The notes below the pieces were generated by a model. That model was given only the letters and a program-made list of their open reading frames with translations. It was not told the DNA's origin and ran no database searches. Made by a program: the position numbers and the translations under genes. From an uncultured Lachnospiraceae bacterium (GTDB taxonomy: Bacteria; Bacillota; Clostridia; Lachnospirales; Lachnospiraceae), in contig URPH01000002.1 in assembly GCA_900549665.1 (NCBI GenBank), positions 62,001 to 126,000 on the forward strand: DNA of 64,000 nt. Reading direction: 5' to 3'. Of this stretch, positions 52,599-60,355 are shown piece by piece. The number at the start of each line of letters is the position of its first letter. Positions within the stretch are counted from its first letter, which is position 1.

Positions 52599-52951
52599 AG
52601 ATTTTTATTAACCTCATCAATTTTTCTTGTCATATCCACACCATATGCAATGGATTGATCCATCACAAAGGTAAGCTGCGGTGTATTTCTTAAATTGATC
52701 TCTTTTGCAAGGCAGTTTTTGATATAGCCTTCCGCACTCTTTAAACCGGCTAAGGTCTCTGCCTGTGCCTGCTCATCTCCGAGTGTGGAAATCCATACCT
52801 TGGCTGTCTTTAAGTCCGGTGCAACCTGAACGGCAACCACACTGGTCAGAGGTGAAATACGCGGATCCTTGATTTCACCTCTGATAATGTTGGCCAGTAC
52901 TCTCTGCACCTCATTGTTGATACGAGTGTTTTTAATACTGTTTTTTCTCAT
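52595..52951 (-). CDS. rbfA: Ribosome-binding factor A
   Basis: 118 residues, KH-type fold with 'INNEVQRVLANIIRGEIKDPRISPLTSVVAVQVAPDLKTAKVWISTLG'. Assists maturation of the 16S 5' end and cold adaptation. Follows infB with 1 base gap and overlaps nrnA. Confidence 0.96.
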   Translation of the reverse strand: MRKNSIKNTRINNEVQRVLANIIRGEIKDPRISPLTSVVAVQVAPDLKTAKVWISTLGDEQAQAETLAGLKSAEGYIKNCLAKEINLRNTPQLTFVMDQSIAYGVDMTRKIDEVNKNL

Positions 52952-52952
52952 T

Positions 52953-55802
52953 CTATCTGGGAACCTCTACCATAATGTAGGCTTCTACAATGTCGCCTTC
53001 CTGCATCTGGTCAAAGCCTTCAAATACAAGACCACATTCAAAACCTGCTTTTACTTCTTTTACATCATCTTTGAAACGTTTCAGACTGGCAAGCTCACCT
53101 TCGTAAATCTGTTCGTCATCACGTGAAATACGAACCTTGCAGCCTCTTTCGAAGCGGCCGTCCAATACATAGGAGCCGGCAATATTACCGATAGCAGATG
53201 CCTTAAACAACTGTCTTACCTCTGCATGGCCGATTACCTGTTCTTCAAATACCGGATCAAGCATGCCCTTCATGGCAGCTTCAACATCTTCGATTGCCTG
53301 ATAAATTACCTTGTACAGACGTACATCGACACCTTCACGCTCAGCGCTTGCCTTGGCCAGTGCATCGGGACGTACATTAAAGCCGATGATGATGGCATTG
53401 GATGCTGCAGCCAGTGAAACGTCGGATTCGTTGATAGCACCGACACCACCGTGAATACATTTAACAACAACCTCTTCATTGGAAAGCTTCATCAAACTCT
53501 GCTTAACAGCTTCCACACTACCCTGAACGTCTGCCTTGATAATCAGGTCAAGCTCTTTTAAATTACCTTCCTGAATCTTGGAGAACAGATCATCCAGAGA
53601 CATTTTAGCCTTGGTCTCTTCCAGTTTTTTCTCTTTATTCTGTGCGATAAAGGTTTCTGCGAAGTTGCGGGCTTCCTTATCGGTATCATGTGCGATAAAG
53701 ATCTCACCTGCATTGGGCACATCGGATAATCCGAGAATTTCAACAGGCGTAGAAGGTGTAGCTTCTTTTACACGTCTGCCCTTATCATCGATCATGGCAC
53801 GAACCTTGCCGTGTGCTGCTCCGGCGGAAATAAAATCTCCAACCTTTAAGGTACCCTTCTGTACCAATACAGTTGCTACCGGTCCGCGTCCCTTATCAAG
53901 CTCTGCCTCGATCACTAGGCCTCTGGCCTTTCTGTCGGGATTAGCCTTCAATTCCAGGATTTCGGCTGTCAGTATGATTGTTTCAAGAAGATCGGAAATA
54001 CCTTCACCGCTCTTAGCCGATACCGGAACAAATTCTGTGCTTCCGCCCCAGTCAACCGGGATCAGTTCATATTCGGTCAATTCCTGTTTTACTCTGTCAA
54101 TATTGGCATTGGGCTTATCAATCTTGTTGACAGCAACGATAATTTCAATTCCGGCTGCCTTTGCATGGTTGATAGCTTCGATGGTCTGGGGCATGACACC
54201 GTCATCTGCAGCAACTACCAGCACCGCAATATCGGTTGAATTGGCTCCACGCATACGCATGGCGGTAAATGCCTCGTGACCGGGTGTATCCAAAAATGTG
54301 ATCTTCTGTCCATTGACGGTAACCGTATATGCACCGATGTGCTGTGTGATACCACCGGCCTCCCGATCTGTCACATTGGTCTTTCGGATAGCATCAAGCA
54401 AAGAAGTTTTACCATGATCGACATGACCCATTACACAGATAACCGGAGGTCTCTGCTGCATGGTTGCTTCATCCTCTTCATCCTCTTTCAGAAGCTCCTC
54501 AATAATGTCAACCTTTTCTTCCTTTTCACAGAGGATATCATAGTCCATAGCGATCTCTTCGGCTGTTTCATATGAGATTTCCTGATTGACTGTCACAATC
54601 TGTCCCTGTAAAAACAGTTTTTTGACAATTGCAGAAGGCTGGATCTTCATCTTATCTGCCAGCTCTTTGACCGTCAGATTTTCAGGAATAACGATCACTT
54701 TGATCTGTTCTTCCTCTTTTTCCTCGACCTTCTTTTCCGGTTTGATAAAACGACCGGGCTTATTCATTTTGCTCTTTGCATTCATTTCATCTTCTTCGTA
54801 AAGATGATCCTTCTTGGAGCGTTTGTCTCTTTCCTGTCCCTGACGACGTTTTTCCTCATCGCGATGCTTTTCCTGATCCTTGATCGGAGCATCAACAGCG
54901 AATCCTTTATTGGGGGCACCAGGCTTTCTGAAATTGTTGTTCCCCGGTCTGCCATCTCCTCTGTTAGGGCGGTCATTATTGCCGTAAGGTCTCCGATTAT
55001 CCCGATTATTCTCGCGATTACCGTCGCCACCGCGGTTATCCTGACGATTGTCCCGATAACCTCCCTGACGTCTTTCTCCGTTGCCCGGTCTGGAATTTCC
55101 CTGAAAGTTTCCTTTTCTGTCATCATTACGGTTGCTGCGATAGTCTCCCCTGTTTTCATTTCTGCCTTCATTTCTGTTTCCGCCACGGTTGTCGCCACGA
55201 TTATTATTATCCCGGCGGTTGTCACCGCGATTATAATTATCGTTTCTGTTTTCGTTTCTGTTAGGTGCCGGTGCTGCCTTTTCCGGTACACCAAACTCCT
55301 CTTCGATACTGGGAAGTGCTGCCGGCTTGATGATCGGCTTGGGTAACGGCCTGTGCTGCTGTTGCTGCTGGATAACCGGTCTTCCGTTACCCGGACGTCC
55401 GTTATTGCCATTGTTATATCCGCCGTTCTGACGATTTCCGCCATTTTGCGAACGGTTATTGTTGCCACGCTGCATAGAGCTGTTCTGCATATTGGAAACA
55501 AAGATAATGTTTTTCTTTTTCTTGGGAGCATCTGCCTGCTTCATGGAATCAGCCTTGGCGCTGTCAGACCTGCCGGCTTCTGCCTTGGGTGCTTCCGCTT
55601 TGGGTGTTTCTGCTTTGGGTGCTTCTGCTTTAGGTGCTTCACTTTTTTTACCAAAACGTGCCTTTACAAGAGCAGCTGCATCATCTTCAATGCTGCTCAT
55701 GTGGCTTTTTACTTCTATCCCTTTATCATTTAAAAATGTAATTACTTCCTTGCTTGAAACTTCCAGCTCTTTTGCAAGTTCATGTATTTTTATTTTCGCC
55801 AT
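52953..55802 (-). CDS. infB: Translation initiation factor IF-2 with long low-complexity linker
   Basis: 949 residues; the GTPase that places initiator tRNA. N-terminal IF2_N fold (1-50), an Ala/Pro/Lys repeat tract (about 55-85), a roughly 200-residue Asn/Arg/Gly/Asp-rich linker (about 110-320), a second IF2_N (about 375-425), then the GTPase with 'GHVDHGKTSLL', 'DTPGHEAF', 'NKIDKP' and 'SAKSGEG', and domains II-IV. GGAGG precedes the ATG. The linker is much longer than in Bacillus IF2. Confidence 0.97.
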   Translation of the reverse strand: MAKIKIHELAKELEVSSKEVITFLNDKGIEVKSHMSSIEDDAAALVKARFGKKSEAPKAEAPKAETPKAEAPKAEAGRSDSAKADSMKQADAPKKKKNIIFVSNMQNSSMQRGNNNRSQNGGNRQNGGYNNGNNGRPGNGRPVIQQQQQHRPLPKPIIKPAALPSIEEEFGVPEKAAPAPNRNENRNDNYNRGDNRRDNNNRGDNRGGNRNEGRNENRGDYRSNRNDDRKGNFQGNSRPGNGERRQGGYRDNRQDNRGGDGNRENNRDNRRPYGNNDRPNRGDGRPGNNNFRKPGAPNKGFAVDAPIKDQEKHRDEEKRRQGQERDKRSKKDHLYEEDEMNAKSKMNKPGRFIKPEKKVEEKEEEQIKVIVIPENLTVKELADKMKIQPSAIVKKLFLQGQIVTVNQEISYETAEEIAMDYDILCEKEEKVDIIEELLKEDEEDEATMQQRPPVICVMGHVDHGKTSLLDAIRKTNVTDREAGGITQHIGAYTVTVNGQKITFLDTPGHEAFTAMRMRGANSTDIAVLVVAADDGVMPQTIEAINHAKAAGIEIIVAVNKIDKPNANIDRVKQELTEYELIPVDWGGSTEFVPVSAKSGEGISDLLETIILTAEILELKANPDRKARGLVIEAELDKGRGPVATVLVQKGTLKVGDFISAGAAHGKVRAMIDDKGRRVKEATPSTPVEILGLSDVPNAGEIFIAHDTDKEARNFAETFIAQNKEKKLEETKAKMSLDDLFSKIQEGNLKELDLIIKADVQGSVEAVKQSLMKLSNEEVVVKCIHGGVGAINESDVSLAAASNAIIIGFNVRPDALAKASAEREGVDVRLYKVIYQAIEDVEAAMKGMLDPVFEEQVIGHAEVRQLFKASAIGNIAGSYVLDGRFERGCKVRISRDDEQIYEGELASLKRFKDDVKEVKAGFECGLVFEGFDQMQEGDIVEAYIMVEVPR
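55576..55635 (-). repeat. Four 15-bp tandem units in infB
   Basis: Four in-frame units of 15 bases (plus-strand GCTTCTGCCTTGGGT and variants) encode a Pro-Lys-Ala-Glu-Ala/Thr repeat near residue 60 of IF2. Unit number is likely to vary between strains. Confidence 0.85.
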
Positions 55803-55818
55803 ATTCTACCTCCGAAAT

Positions 55819-56133
55819 TCATTTGCCGTTATGAACTGATTTTAAGATACTGTTTGCAATACCTTCATCCGTAATCGCAATATTTGCTCTCATCTGCGTT
55901 CCGATGAAATGGCCTAACGTATCTTTATTACCATAAACGACCATTGGAACCTCATAAAATTCACACATATTACTAAATTGTTTTTTTGTATTATCCGATG
56001 CATCCTCTGCAACAATGACCAGATAAGCCTTGCCGCATTTGACGGCCTTTTCTACCGCAAATTCGCCGCTTACCAGATTTCGTCCCTTAGCTGCAATGGA
56101 TATCATGGATATCACTCTGTCCGGTTTACTCAT
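55819..56133 (-). CDS. ylxQ: L7Ae/L30e-family RNA-binding protein (YlxQ)
   Basis: 104 residues with the L7Ae fold: 'DRVISMISIAAKGRNLVSGEFAVEKAVKCGKAYLVIVAEDASDNTKKQFSNMCEFYEVPMVVYG'. Probable kink-turn binder. Overlaps ylxR by 8 bases and precedes infB in the canonical nusA-ylxR-ylxQ-infB cluster. Confidence 0.92.
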   Translation of the reverse strand: MSKPDRVISMISIAAKGRNLVSGEFAVEKAVKCGKAYLVIVAEDASDNTKKQFSNMCEFYEVPMVVYGNKDTLGHFIGTQMRANIAITDEGIANSILKSVHNGK

Positions 56134-56395
56134 TCAGCTTATCAAACTCCTTTAACAGTTTGTCATACACTTCATCGGAAATCGCATGCTTTAATGACCG
56201 CTCCAGCCCTCTGGACTTTTGTGCTTTTTGAAGACACGAGCGTTCCCTGCATATATATGCTCCACGTCCGTTTCTTTTTCCGGTATCATCAAGCACGATC
56301 TCATCTTCCGGTGTTTTGATGACACGCATCATTTCCTTTTTACTTTTCATTTCGCCGCATCCGACACACTGCCGTAACGGAATTTTCTTTGCCAT
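56126..56395 (-). CDS. ylxR: YlxR/RnpM (DUF448) RNA-binding protein
   Basis: 89 residues with 'LRQCVGCGEMKSKKEMMRVIKT' and a C-terminal basic part 'GRGAYICRERSCLQKAQKSRGLERSLKH'. The family has been described as an RNase P modulator and transcription-linked factor in Firmicutes; this copy keeps the CxxC. AGAGG precedes the ATG; between nusA and ylxQ. Confidence 0.93.
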   Translation of the reverse strand: MAKKIPLRQCVGCGEMKSKKEMMRVIKTPEDEIVLDDTGKRNGRGAYICRERSCLQKAQKSRGLERSLKHAISDEVYDKLLKEFDKLNE

Positions 56396-56403
56396 AAAAC
56401 CTC

Positions 56404-57612
56404 TTATTCCTCTGTTTCTGAATTTTCAGTTACTTCCTCATTGTCTGAATATTCGGGAGCTGCATCGTATTCACCGTCGCCTTCGTATTCATTGGTATCT
56501 TCCGCATACTCTTCGTCATCCACATAATCTTCATCATCCATGTAATCTTCATAATGGAAACCGGGAGCATCCTTTGCCTGTGTCTCACTCTTGATATCGA
56601 TCTTGTATCCGGTCAGTCTGGCTGCAAGTCTTGCATTCTGTCCTTCCTTGCCGATAGCAAGTGATAACTGATGATCCGGAACGACAACCTTTGCTGTCTT
56701 TTCATCGGGATCTGCAAATACAGCAACGATCTTTGCCGGTGACAATGCATTCTGAATCAATACACCGGGGTTTTCATCCCAGTTGATAATATCGATTTTC
56801 TCACCGCGTAATTCATTGACAATGGCGTTGACACGGCCACCGTTCATACCAACACATGCTCCGACCGGATCAACATTGGGATTTCCCGAATATACAGCCA
56901 TCTTGGTACGGCTTCCCGCTTCTCTTGCAATACTCTTGATCTCAACAGTTCCGTCTGCAATTTCAGCAACCTCTTCTTCGAAAAGTCTCTTTACAAGCTC
57001 CGGATGTGTACGGCTTACGAGCACACGCGGTCCTCTTGTTGTATTGCGCACCTCCAGTACATATACCTTAACACGTTCGCCCTGCCTGAAGGTTTCGCCG
57101 GGAACCATTTCCTTTTCATCTAAGATAGCATCGCATTTTCCAAGGTTGATGCTTGCATTTCTTCCAAGGTATCTTTGGAAGGTACCTGTGACAACATCCT
57201 TTTCTTTTTCAAAATACTGGTTGTAAATGATATTTCTTTCTTCCTCGCGGATCTTCTGTACGATAACGCCCTTTGCATTCTGAGCGGCAATACGGCTGAA
57301 TTCTTTACTTCTGACTTCAATTTTAACAGTATCTCCGACTTTTGCCTTTTTATCGTACTCAAGTGCCTTTTCCAGGGGGATCTGCAAAACATCATCCATC
57401 ACATCATCTTCGGTTTCAACAACCTCTTTGTTGGCCCATACCATAAAATCACCGGTCTCACGGTTGATCTCAACTGTGATGTTATCGGATTTGCCAAAAT
57501 GATTTTTGCAGGCTGTGATCAGTGAGTTTTCGATTGCATCAAACAATACGTCTTTGCTGATCTCTTTCTCCTTTTCCAACATATCCAATGCTAATAATAA
57601 TTCTTTGTTCAT
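56404..57612 (-). CDS. nusA: Transcription factor NusA
   Basis: 402 residues: N-terminal RNAP-binding domain (1-125), S1 (about 130-200), two KH domains (about 200-345), then a Tyr/Asp/Glu-rich tail of about 50 residues ('FHYEDYMDDEDYVDDEEYAED' style) not found in Bacillus NusA. Modulates pausing, termination and antitermination with NusB. Directly follows rimP; AGGAGG-like site upstream. Confidence 0.96.
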   Translation of the reverse strand: MNKELLLALDMLEKEKEISKDVLFDAIENSLITACKNHFGKSDNITVEINRETGDFMVWANKEVVETEDDVMDDVLQIPLEKALEYDKKAKVGDTVKIEVRSKEFSRIAAQNAKGVIVQKIREEERNIIYNQYFEKEKDVVTGTFQRYLGRNASINLGKCDAILDEKEMVPGETFRQGERVKVYVLEVRNTTRGPRVLVSRTHPELVKRLFEEEVAEIADGTVEIKSIAREAGSRTKMAVYSGNPNVDPVGACVGMNGGRVNAIVNELRGEKIDIINWDENPGVLIQNALSPAKIVAVFADPDEKTAKVVVPDHQLSLAIGKEGQNARLAARLTGYKIDIKSETQAKDAPGFHYEDYMDDEDYVDDEEYAEDTNEYEGDGEYDAAPEYSDNEEVTENSETEE

Positions 57613-57639
57613 TTTTCCTTTTTCCTCCTGAAAATAATG

Positions 57640-58107
57640 TTATTCAAATTCTATATATGGTCTGATAAGTGCTGCTTCTTTTCTGCCAAGTGTATAGGCT
57701 TTATCCGGTGTCTCGATGGTAAACGTATCTGCATCATACGCAGTCAGAACACCGACAAGCTCTTTTTTCTTGTCGAGCATCTTGAATAAATGGACTTCTA
57801 TTTCCTGATTCATATTGCGTTCAAAGTCCTTATCCTTTTTGATGGGTCTTAACAGTCCCGGCGAGCTCACTTCCAATATATAAGCCTCTTCGATAAAATC
57901 CTCTTTGTCCAACAGATCCGATAATGCCCTGCTGACCAGCTCACAGTCATCCACTGCGATGCCGCCTTCTTTATCAATATAGGCTCTTAAATACCAGTTG
58001 CTTCCTTCCTTTACATACTCCACATCTACCAGCTCAAAATTGTTGGCTTCCAGGATTGGTAAAAGCAACGCTTCTGTCCGGCTTTCATATGTGTCTCGTT
58101 TTGACAT
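57640..58107 (-). CDS. rimP: Ribosome maturation factor RimP
   Basis: 155 residues, two-domain RimP fold with 'LLPILEANNFELVDVEYVKEGSNWYLRAYIDKEGGIAVDDCELVSRALSDLLD' and 'YILEVSSPGLLRPIKKDKDFER'. Needed for 30S assembly. First gene of the rimP-to-ribF operon. GAGGTG precedes the ATG. Confidence 0.96.
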   Translation of the reverse strand: MSKRDTYESRTEALLLPILEANNFELVDVEYVKEGSNWYLRAYIDKEGGIAVDDCELVSRALSDLLDKEDFIEEAYILEVSSPGLLRPIKKDKDFERNMNQEIEVHLFKMLDKKKELVGVLTAYDADTFTIETPDKAYTLGRKEAALIRPYIEFE

Positions 58108-58173
58108 ACATTCACCTCTGCTTTTCCTGTGACATCCGATATCGCCTCGTCCGGTAATATCAGGAAATCACAA

Positions 58174-58201
58174 CAAAAAAGTGGACTTGCCAGCCCACTT
58201 T
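58174..58201 (-). terminator. Terminator-type hairpin in the rimP leader
   Basis: 10-bp stem AAAGTGGGCT/AGTCCACTTT with a GGCA loop, then TTTG on the minus strand. It lies downstream of the promoter copy at 58229-58258 and upstream of rimP, so it either ends transcription from 58293 or works as an attenuator in the rimP leader. Confidence 0.75.
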
Positions 58202-58228
58202 CTTACTATCATCATCTAGTTCTTATTC

Positions 58229-58258
58229 AGTTTACACCTAATAAAAAGGCAATGTCAA
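58229..58258 (-). promoter_or_regulatory. Probable promoter of the rimP operon (copy A)
   Basis: TTGACA (58253-58258), 18 bases, TAAACT (58229-58234) on the minus strand. The 41-base segment 58229-58269 containing it is repeated at 59612-59652 with 3 mismatches. Confidence 0.6.
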
Positions 58259-58269
58259 TAACTAATTGC
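58229..58269 (-). repeat. 41-bp promoter-containing repeat, copy A
   Basis: Matches 59612-59652 at 38 of 41 positions (differences at 58243, 58249 and 58261). Both copies carry the same TTGACA/TAAACT pair and are followed within about 30-60 bases by a terminator hairpin. Confidence 0.88.
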
Positions 58270-58292
58270 GTTTTTATTGGGATTCTTGGAAA

Positions 58293-58847
58293 CTAATAAT
58301 AATTGTTTACCTGGTATTTTCTTGCTATCGCAATGTATGCGTTGACACGCTCGGCAAAATACTTACTCATATTCTGCATAATCCTGGTATTGAGGGACTG
58401 TCTTAACGCAAAATACGGCATAAAGCTGAAAATTATCATACAAAGTACAAATACCAGACCGCCCACAATAAGCGCCAGTTTCTCTGATGAACCAACCATC
58501 GAGTATACCAATAATGAAAATAGAACTGAAAGAAATATCTGGAAAATAATCATAAAAATCAAGAGTACCGTATAACTTCTTTTTTCTAATCGGTAATATA
58601 ATCTGGTCACTCCATCATTGACTCTTACAAGTCTGAACTGTGCATTTTTAGCATTTGCCAATACCTGAGAATACAAAATACTCAGTTCTTCATCCTTCTT
58701 TTTCTGAATATCTCTTTTAATATCAAGAGAATAAATTTCCCTCACAACAGTCAATGGTCCATCAACCTTTAACAATCCATTTAAAGCTGTAGATGTTGTC
58801 TCAAGAGGTGCCATAAAATCCAGATATGATTCACAGACCTTGCCCAT
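58293..58847 (-). CDS. Unknown membrane protein with two central helices
   Basis: 184 residues, no family recognised. Two adjacent transmembrane helices (about residues 92-115 and 122-143) are flanked by a soluble N-terminus rich in charged residues and a basic C-terminus ('NTRIMQNMSKYFAERVNAYIAIARKYQVNNYY'). AAGGAG precedes the ATG. Downstream partner of 58865-59380 by 17 bases. Confidence 0.6.
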   Translation of the reverse strand: MGKVCESYLDFMAPLETTSTALNGLLKVDGPLTVVREIYSLDIKRDIQKKKDEELSILYSQVLANAKNAQFRLVRVNDGVTRLYYRLEKRSYTVLLIFMIIFQIFLSVLFSLLVYSMVGSSEKLALIVGGLVFVLCMIIFSFMPYFALRQSLNTRIMQNMSKYFAERVNAYIAIARKYQVNNYY

Positions 58848-58864
58848 ATAAGCTTCTCCTTTAT

Positions 58865-59380
58865 TTACATCTGCGGTGTGTCAGAAGGTGTCTGATTATA
58901 TACATTGTTTGCATTGTTGGAGTAGTTCGGATCATATACAGTGCCAGAATAGTTCGGATCATATGCGTTTGTATTAACCTCATTCTGTAACTGTGCCTCA
59001 AAATTATCCTCGGCTTTTTTCTGGGACAGCTTCTGGATAGAAATACCGCATAAGATCCATACTACTAAACCAAGCATCATCCCTATAATTGAGAATACCA
59101 GTGTACAGATACTTGCGGCTAAAAGGAAGCCAAGTCCTTTGACTCTCTTCTGATTTTTCTTCATCAGGATGGCTGTCAGAACAATAACAACAACTGCACA
59201 AACACCCACAACCAAAAGTCCGATACTTTGAATCGCAGTCAGTCGATTTAACGCATCCTGAGTAGTAGCATTCTTTGCTGCACTGTTCATGATTCGAAAT
59301 AAAATGTACAATACAATTGTAATTCCGATTTCAAACCAGTTAAGAATCTTAGCCTGTTTAATAATTTTACTTGTTTCCAT
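58865..59380 (-). CDS. Unknown membrane protein with repeated C-terminal tail
   Basis: 171 residues; no family recognised. Three hydrophobic segments (about 13-32, 48-72, 85-110) and a polar C-terminal tail with a repeated Asp-Pro-Asn-Tyr-Ser motif (NAYDPNYSGTVYDPNYSNN). Own promoter (59433-59461). Forms a two-gene unit with 58293-58847. Confidence 0.6.
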   Translation of the reverse strand: METSKIIKQAKILNWFEIGITIVLYILFRIMNSAAKNATTQDALNRLTAIQSIGLLVVGVCAVVVIVLTAILMKKNQKRVKGLGFLLAASICTLVFSIIGMMLGLVVWILCGISIQKLSQKKAEDNFEAQLQNEVNTNAYDPNYSGTVYDPNYSNNANNVYNQTPSDTPQM

Positions 59381-59432
59381 TTTCTTTTTTTCTCCCTTTC
59401 CTCATAGGAATCTTTAGTTTATTACATAAGTC

Positions 59433-59461
59433 ATTATGCTACACTTTCACGCTTTAGTCAA
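59433..59461 (-). promoter_or_regulatory. Sigma-A promoter of the two membrane proteins
   Basis: TTGACT (59456-59461), 17 bases, CATAAT (59433-59438) on the minus strand, about 50 bases before the ATG at 59380. Confidence 0.7.
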
Positions 59462-59536
59462 CTAAACAAATGTGAAATCGATATATAAACTTTTTTATTC
59501 AGACCAAAAAGAAACAAAAACAGCTACATTCCTTTC

Positions 59537-59585
59537 AATAAAGAAAACCTCGCAAACAGCGCATTTACGCTGGTTGTGAGGTTTT
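59537..59585 (-). terminator. Large hairpin terminator downstream of promoter copy B
   Basis: An 8-bp outer stem (59544-59551 with 59578-59585), then further pairs with one G-U and one mismatch up to 59561/59568, 6-base loop; the minus strand continues TTTTCTTTATT. It may end transcription from the lipoprotein gene or a short RNA from promoter copy B. Confidence 0.75.
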
Positions 59586-59611
59586 GCTCTTTCTCAACTG
59601 TCAAAGATGGA

Positions 59612-59641
59612 AGTTTACACCTAATGAAAAGACAATGTCAA
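59612..59641 (-). promoter_or_regulatory. Orphan promoter (copy B) preceding a terminator
   Basis: TTGACA (59636-59641), 18 bases, TAAACT (59612-59617) on the minus strand. It is followed 20-70 bases later by the terminator at 59537-59585 and by no coding sequence before it. Either it drives a short RNA of about 65 nt or it is a duplicate remnant. Confidence 0.5.
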
Positions 59642-59652
59642 TATCTAATTGC
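59612..59652 (-). repeat. 41-bp promoter-containing repeat, copy B
   Basis: Second copy of the 58229-58269 segment, 3 mismatches. Confidence 0.88.
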
Positions 59653-59678
59653 TTTAAATTACCTTATTTATCAGATAT

Positions 59679-59987
59679 TCAGTTGGTTTTTTCAACAGAA
59701 ATAACCTTTCCTTCAAATGGATCTACCTCAGATATTGTTCCGGTGTACTTAACGATAACCCGATCACCGTTACTGACATTTTCCAGTCCGTCCGGTTTTT
59801 CATCAAATGAAAAGCTGTAAGGCGTATCATTGTCATCCACAACAACAAACATAAAATCTTTGATTTCATCTATGGTTCCCGTCAGTTCCTTTGCATCATT
59901 ATCTTTGCCTCCTGCCTGACCACAGCCTGCCAGCAAACCCATACACAATACAACAACCATAATCATTGCAAACAATTTTTTTCTCAT
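59679..59987 (-). CDS. Small lipoprotein
   Basis: 102 residues; lipobox 'LAGC' with Cys at about residue 20 of the shortened frame. The mature part is a small beta-rich domain ('LTGTIDEIKDFMFVVVDDNDTPYSFSFDE... VIVKYTGTISEVDPFEGKVISVE') reminiscent of OB-like small lipoproteins, but no family is assigned. ATG 59987 has AGAGG 10 bases upstream; the longer frame would start at TTG. Confidence 0.65.
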   Translation of the reverse strand: MRKKLFAMIMVVVLCMGLLAGCGQAGGKDNDAKELTGTIDEIKDFMFVVVDDNDTPYSFSFDEKPDGLENVSNGDRVIVKYTGTISEVDPFEGKVISVEKTN

Positions 59988-60010
59988 GATCAATCTGCCT
60001 CTTTTCTTTC

Positions 60011-60038
60011 ATAATATTTTATCTGCCGGCAGTATCAA
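60011..60038 (-). promoter_or_regulatory. Promoter of the small lipoprotein
   Basis: TTGATA (60033-60038), 16 bases, TATTAT (60011-60016) on the minus strand, 23 bases before the start codon. Confidence 0.5.
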
Positions 60039-60179
60039 TAAAACTATCTGTACAGACAATTTTGCTTGTACCTTCCGACTTCATCCATATAGTCTACTTC
60101 ATTATTCACCGGATGTAAATAGTATACCTTAAAATATAAATATTACACCAAAAAATTTACACAAAATATAAAAAAGTCC

Positions 60180-60208
60180 TTGCATTATTCTCCAATATTT
60201 AGTAAGAT
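60180..60208 (+). promoter_or_regulatory. Promoter of tRNA-Glu
   Basis: TTGCAT (60180-60185), 17 bases, TAAGAT (60203-60208). A hairpin (60211-60218 with 60228-60235) follows in the short leader, immediately upstream of the tRNA. Confidence 0.65.
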
Positions 60209-60240
60209 AGCAAAGGACGCGAGAAAAGTCCTTTGTAAAT

Positions 60241-60312
60241 GGCTTGTTGGTCAAGAGGTTAAGACGCCGCCCTCTCACGGCGGAATCAGGGGTTCGATTC
60301 CCCTACAAGCTG
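60241..60312 (+). tRNA. tRNA-Glu (anticodon CTC)
   Basis: 72-nt cloverleaf. Acceptor GGCTTGT/ACAAGCT with one G-U, D arm with GGTTAAGA, anticodon stem CCGCC/GGCGG around CTCTCAC (anticodon CTC, Glu), and T arm GGGGTTCGATTCCCC. CCA is not encoded. It is one of the few plus-strand genes. A promoter lies upstream and a terminator downstream. Confidence 0.95.
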
Positions 60313-60318
60313 CTTTCT

Positions 60319-60355
60319 AAAGCATATAATCTTATGATTATATGCTTTTATTTTT
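60319..60355 (+). terminator. Terminator after tRNA-Glu
   Basis: Perfect 13-bp stem (60319-60331 with 60336-60348), 4-base loop, then TATTTTT. Overlaps the stop of the convergent methyltransferase gene. Confidence 0.88.

Noticed and set aside
54782..55531. Long alternative frame of about 249 codons within infB and a plus-strand frame over the same place (54804-55346)
   Set aside because: Both are frame shadows of the Asn/Arg-rich low-complexity codons of IF2; composition is biased and there is no ribosome site.
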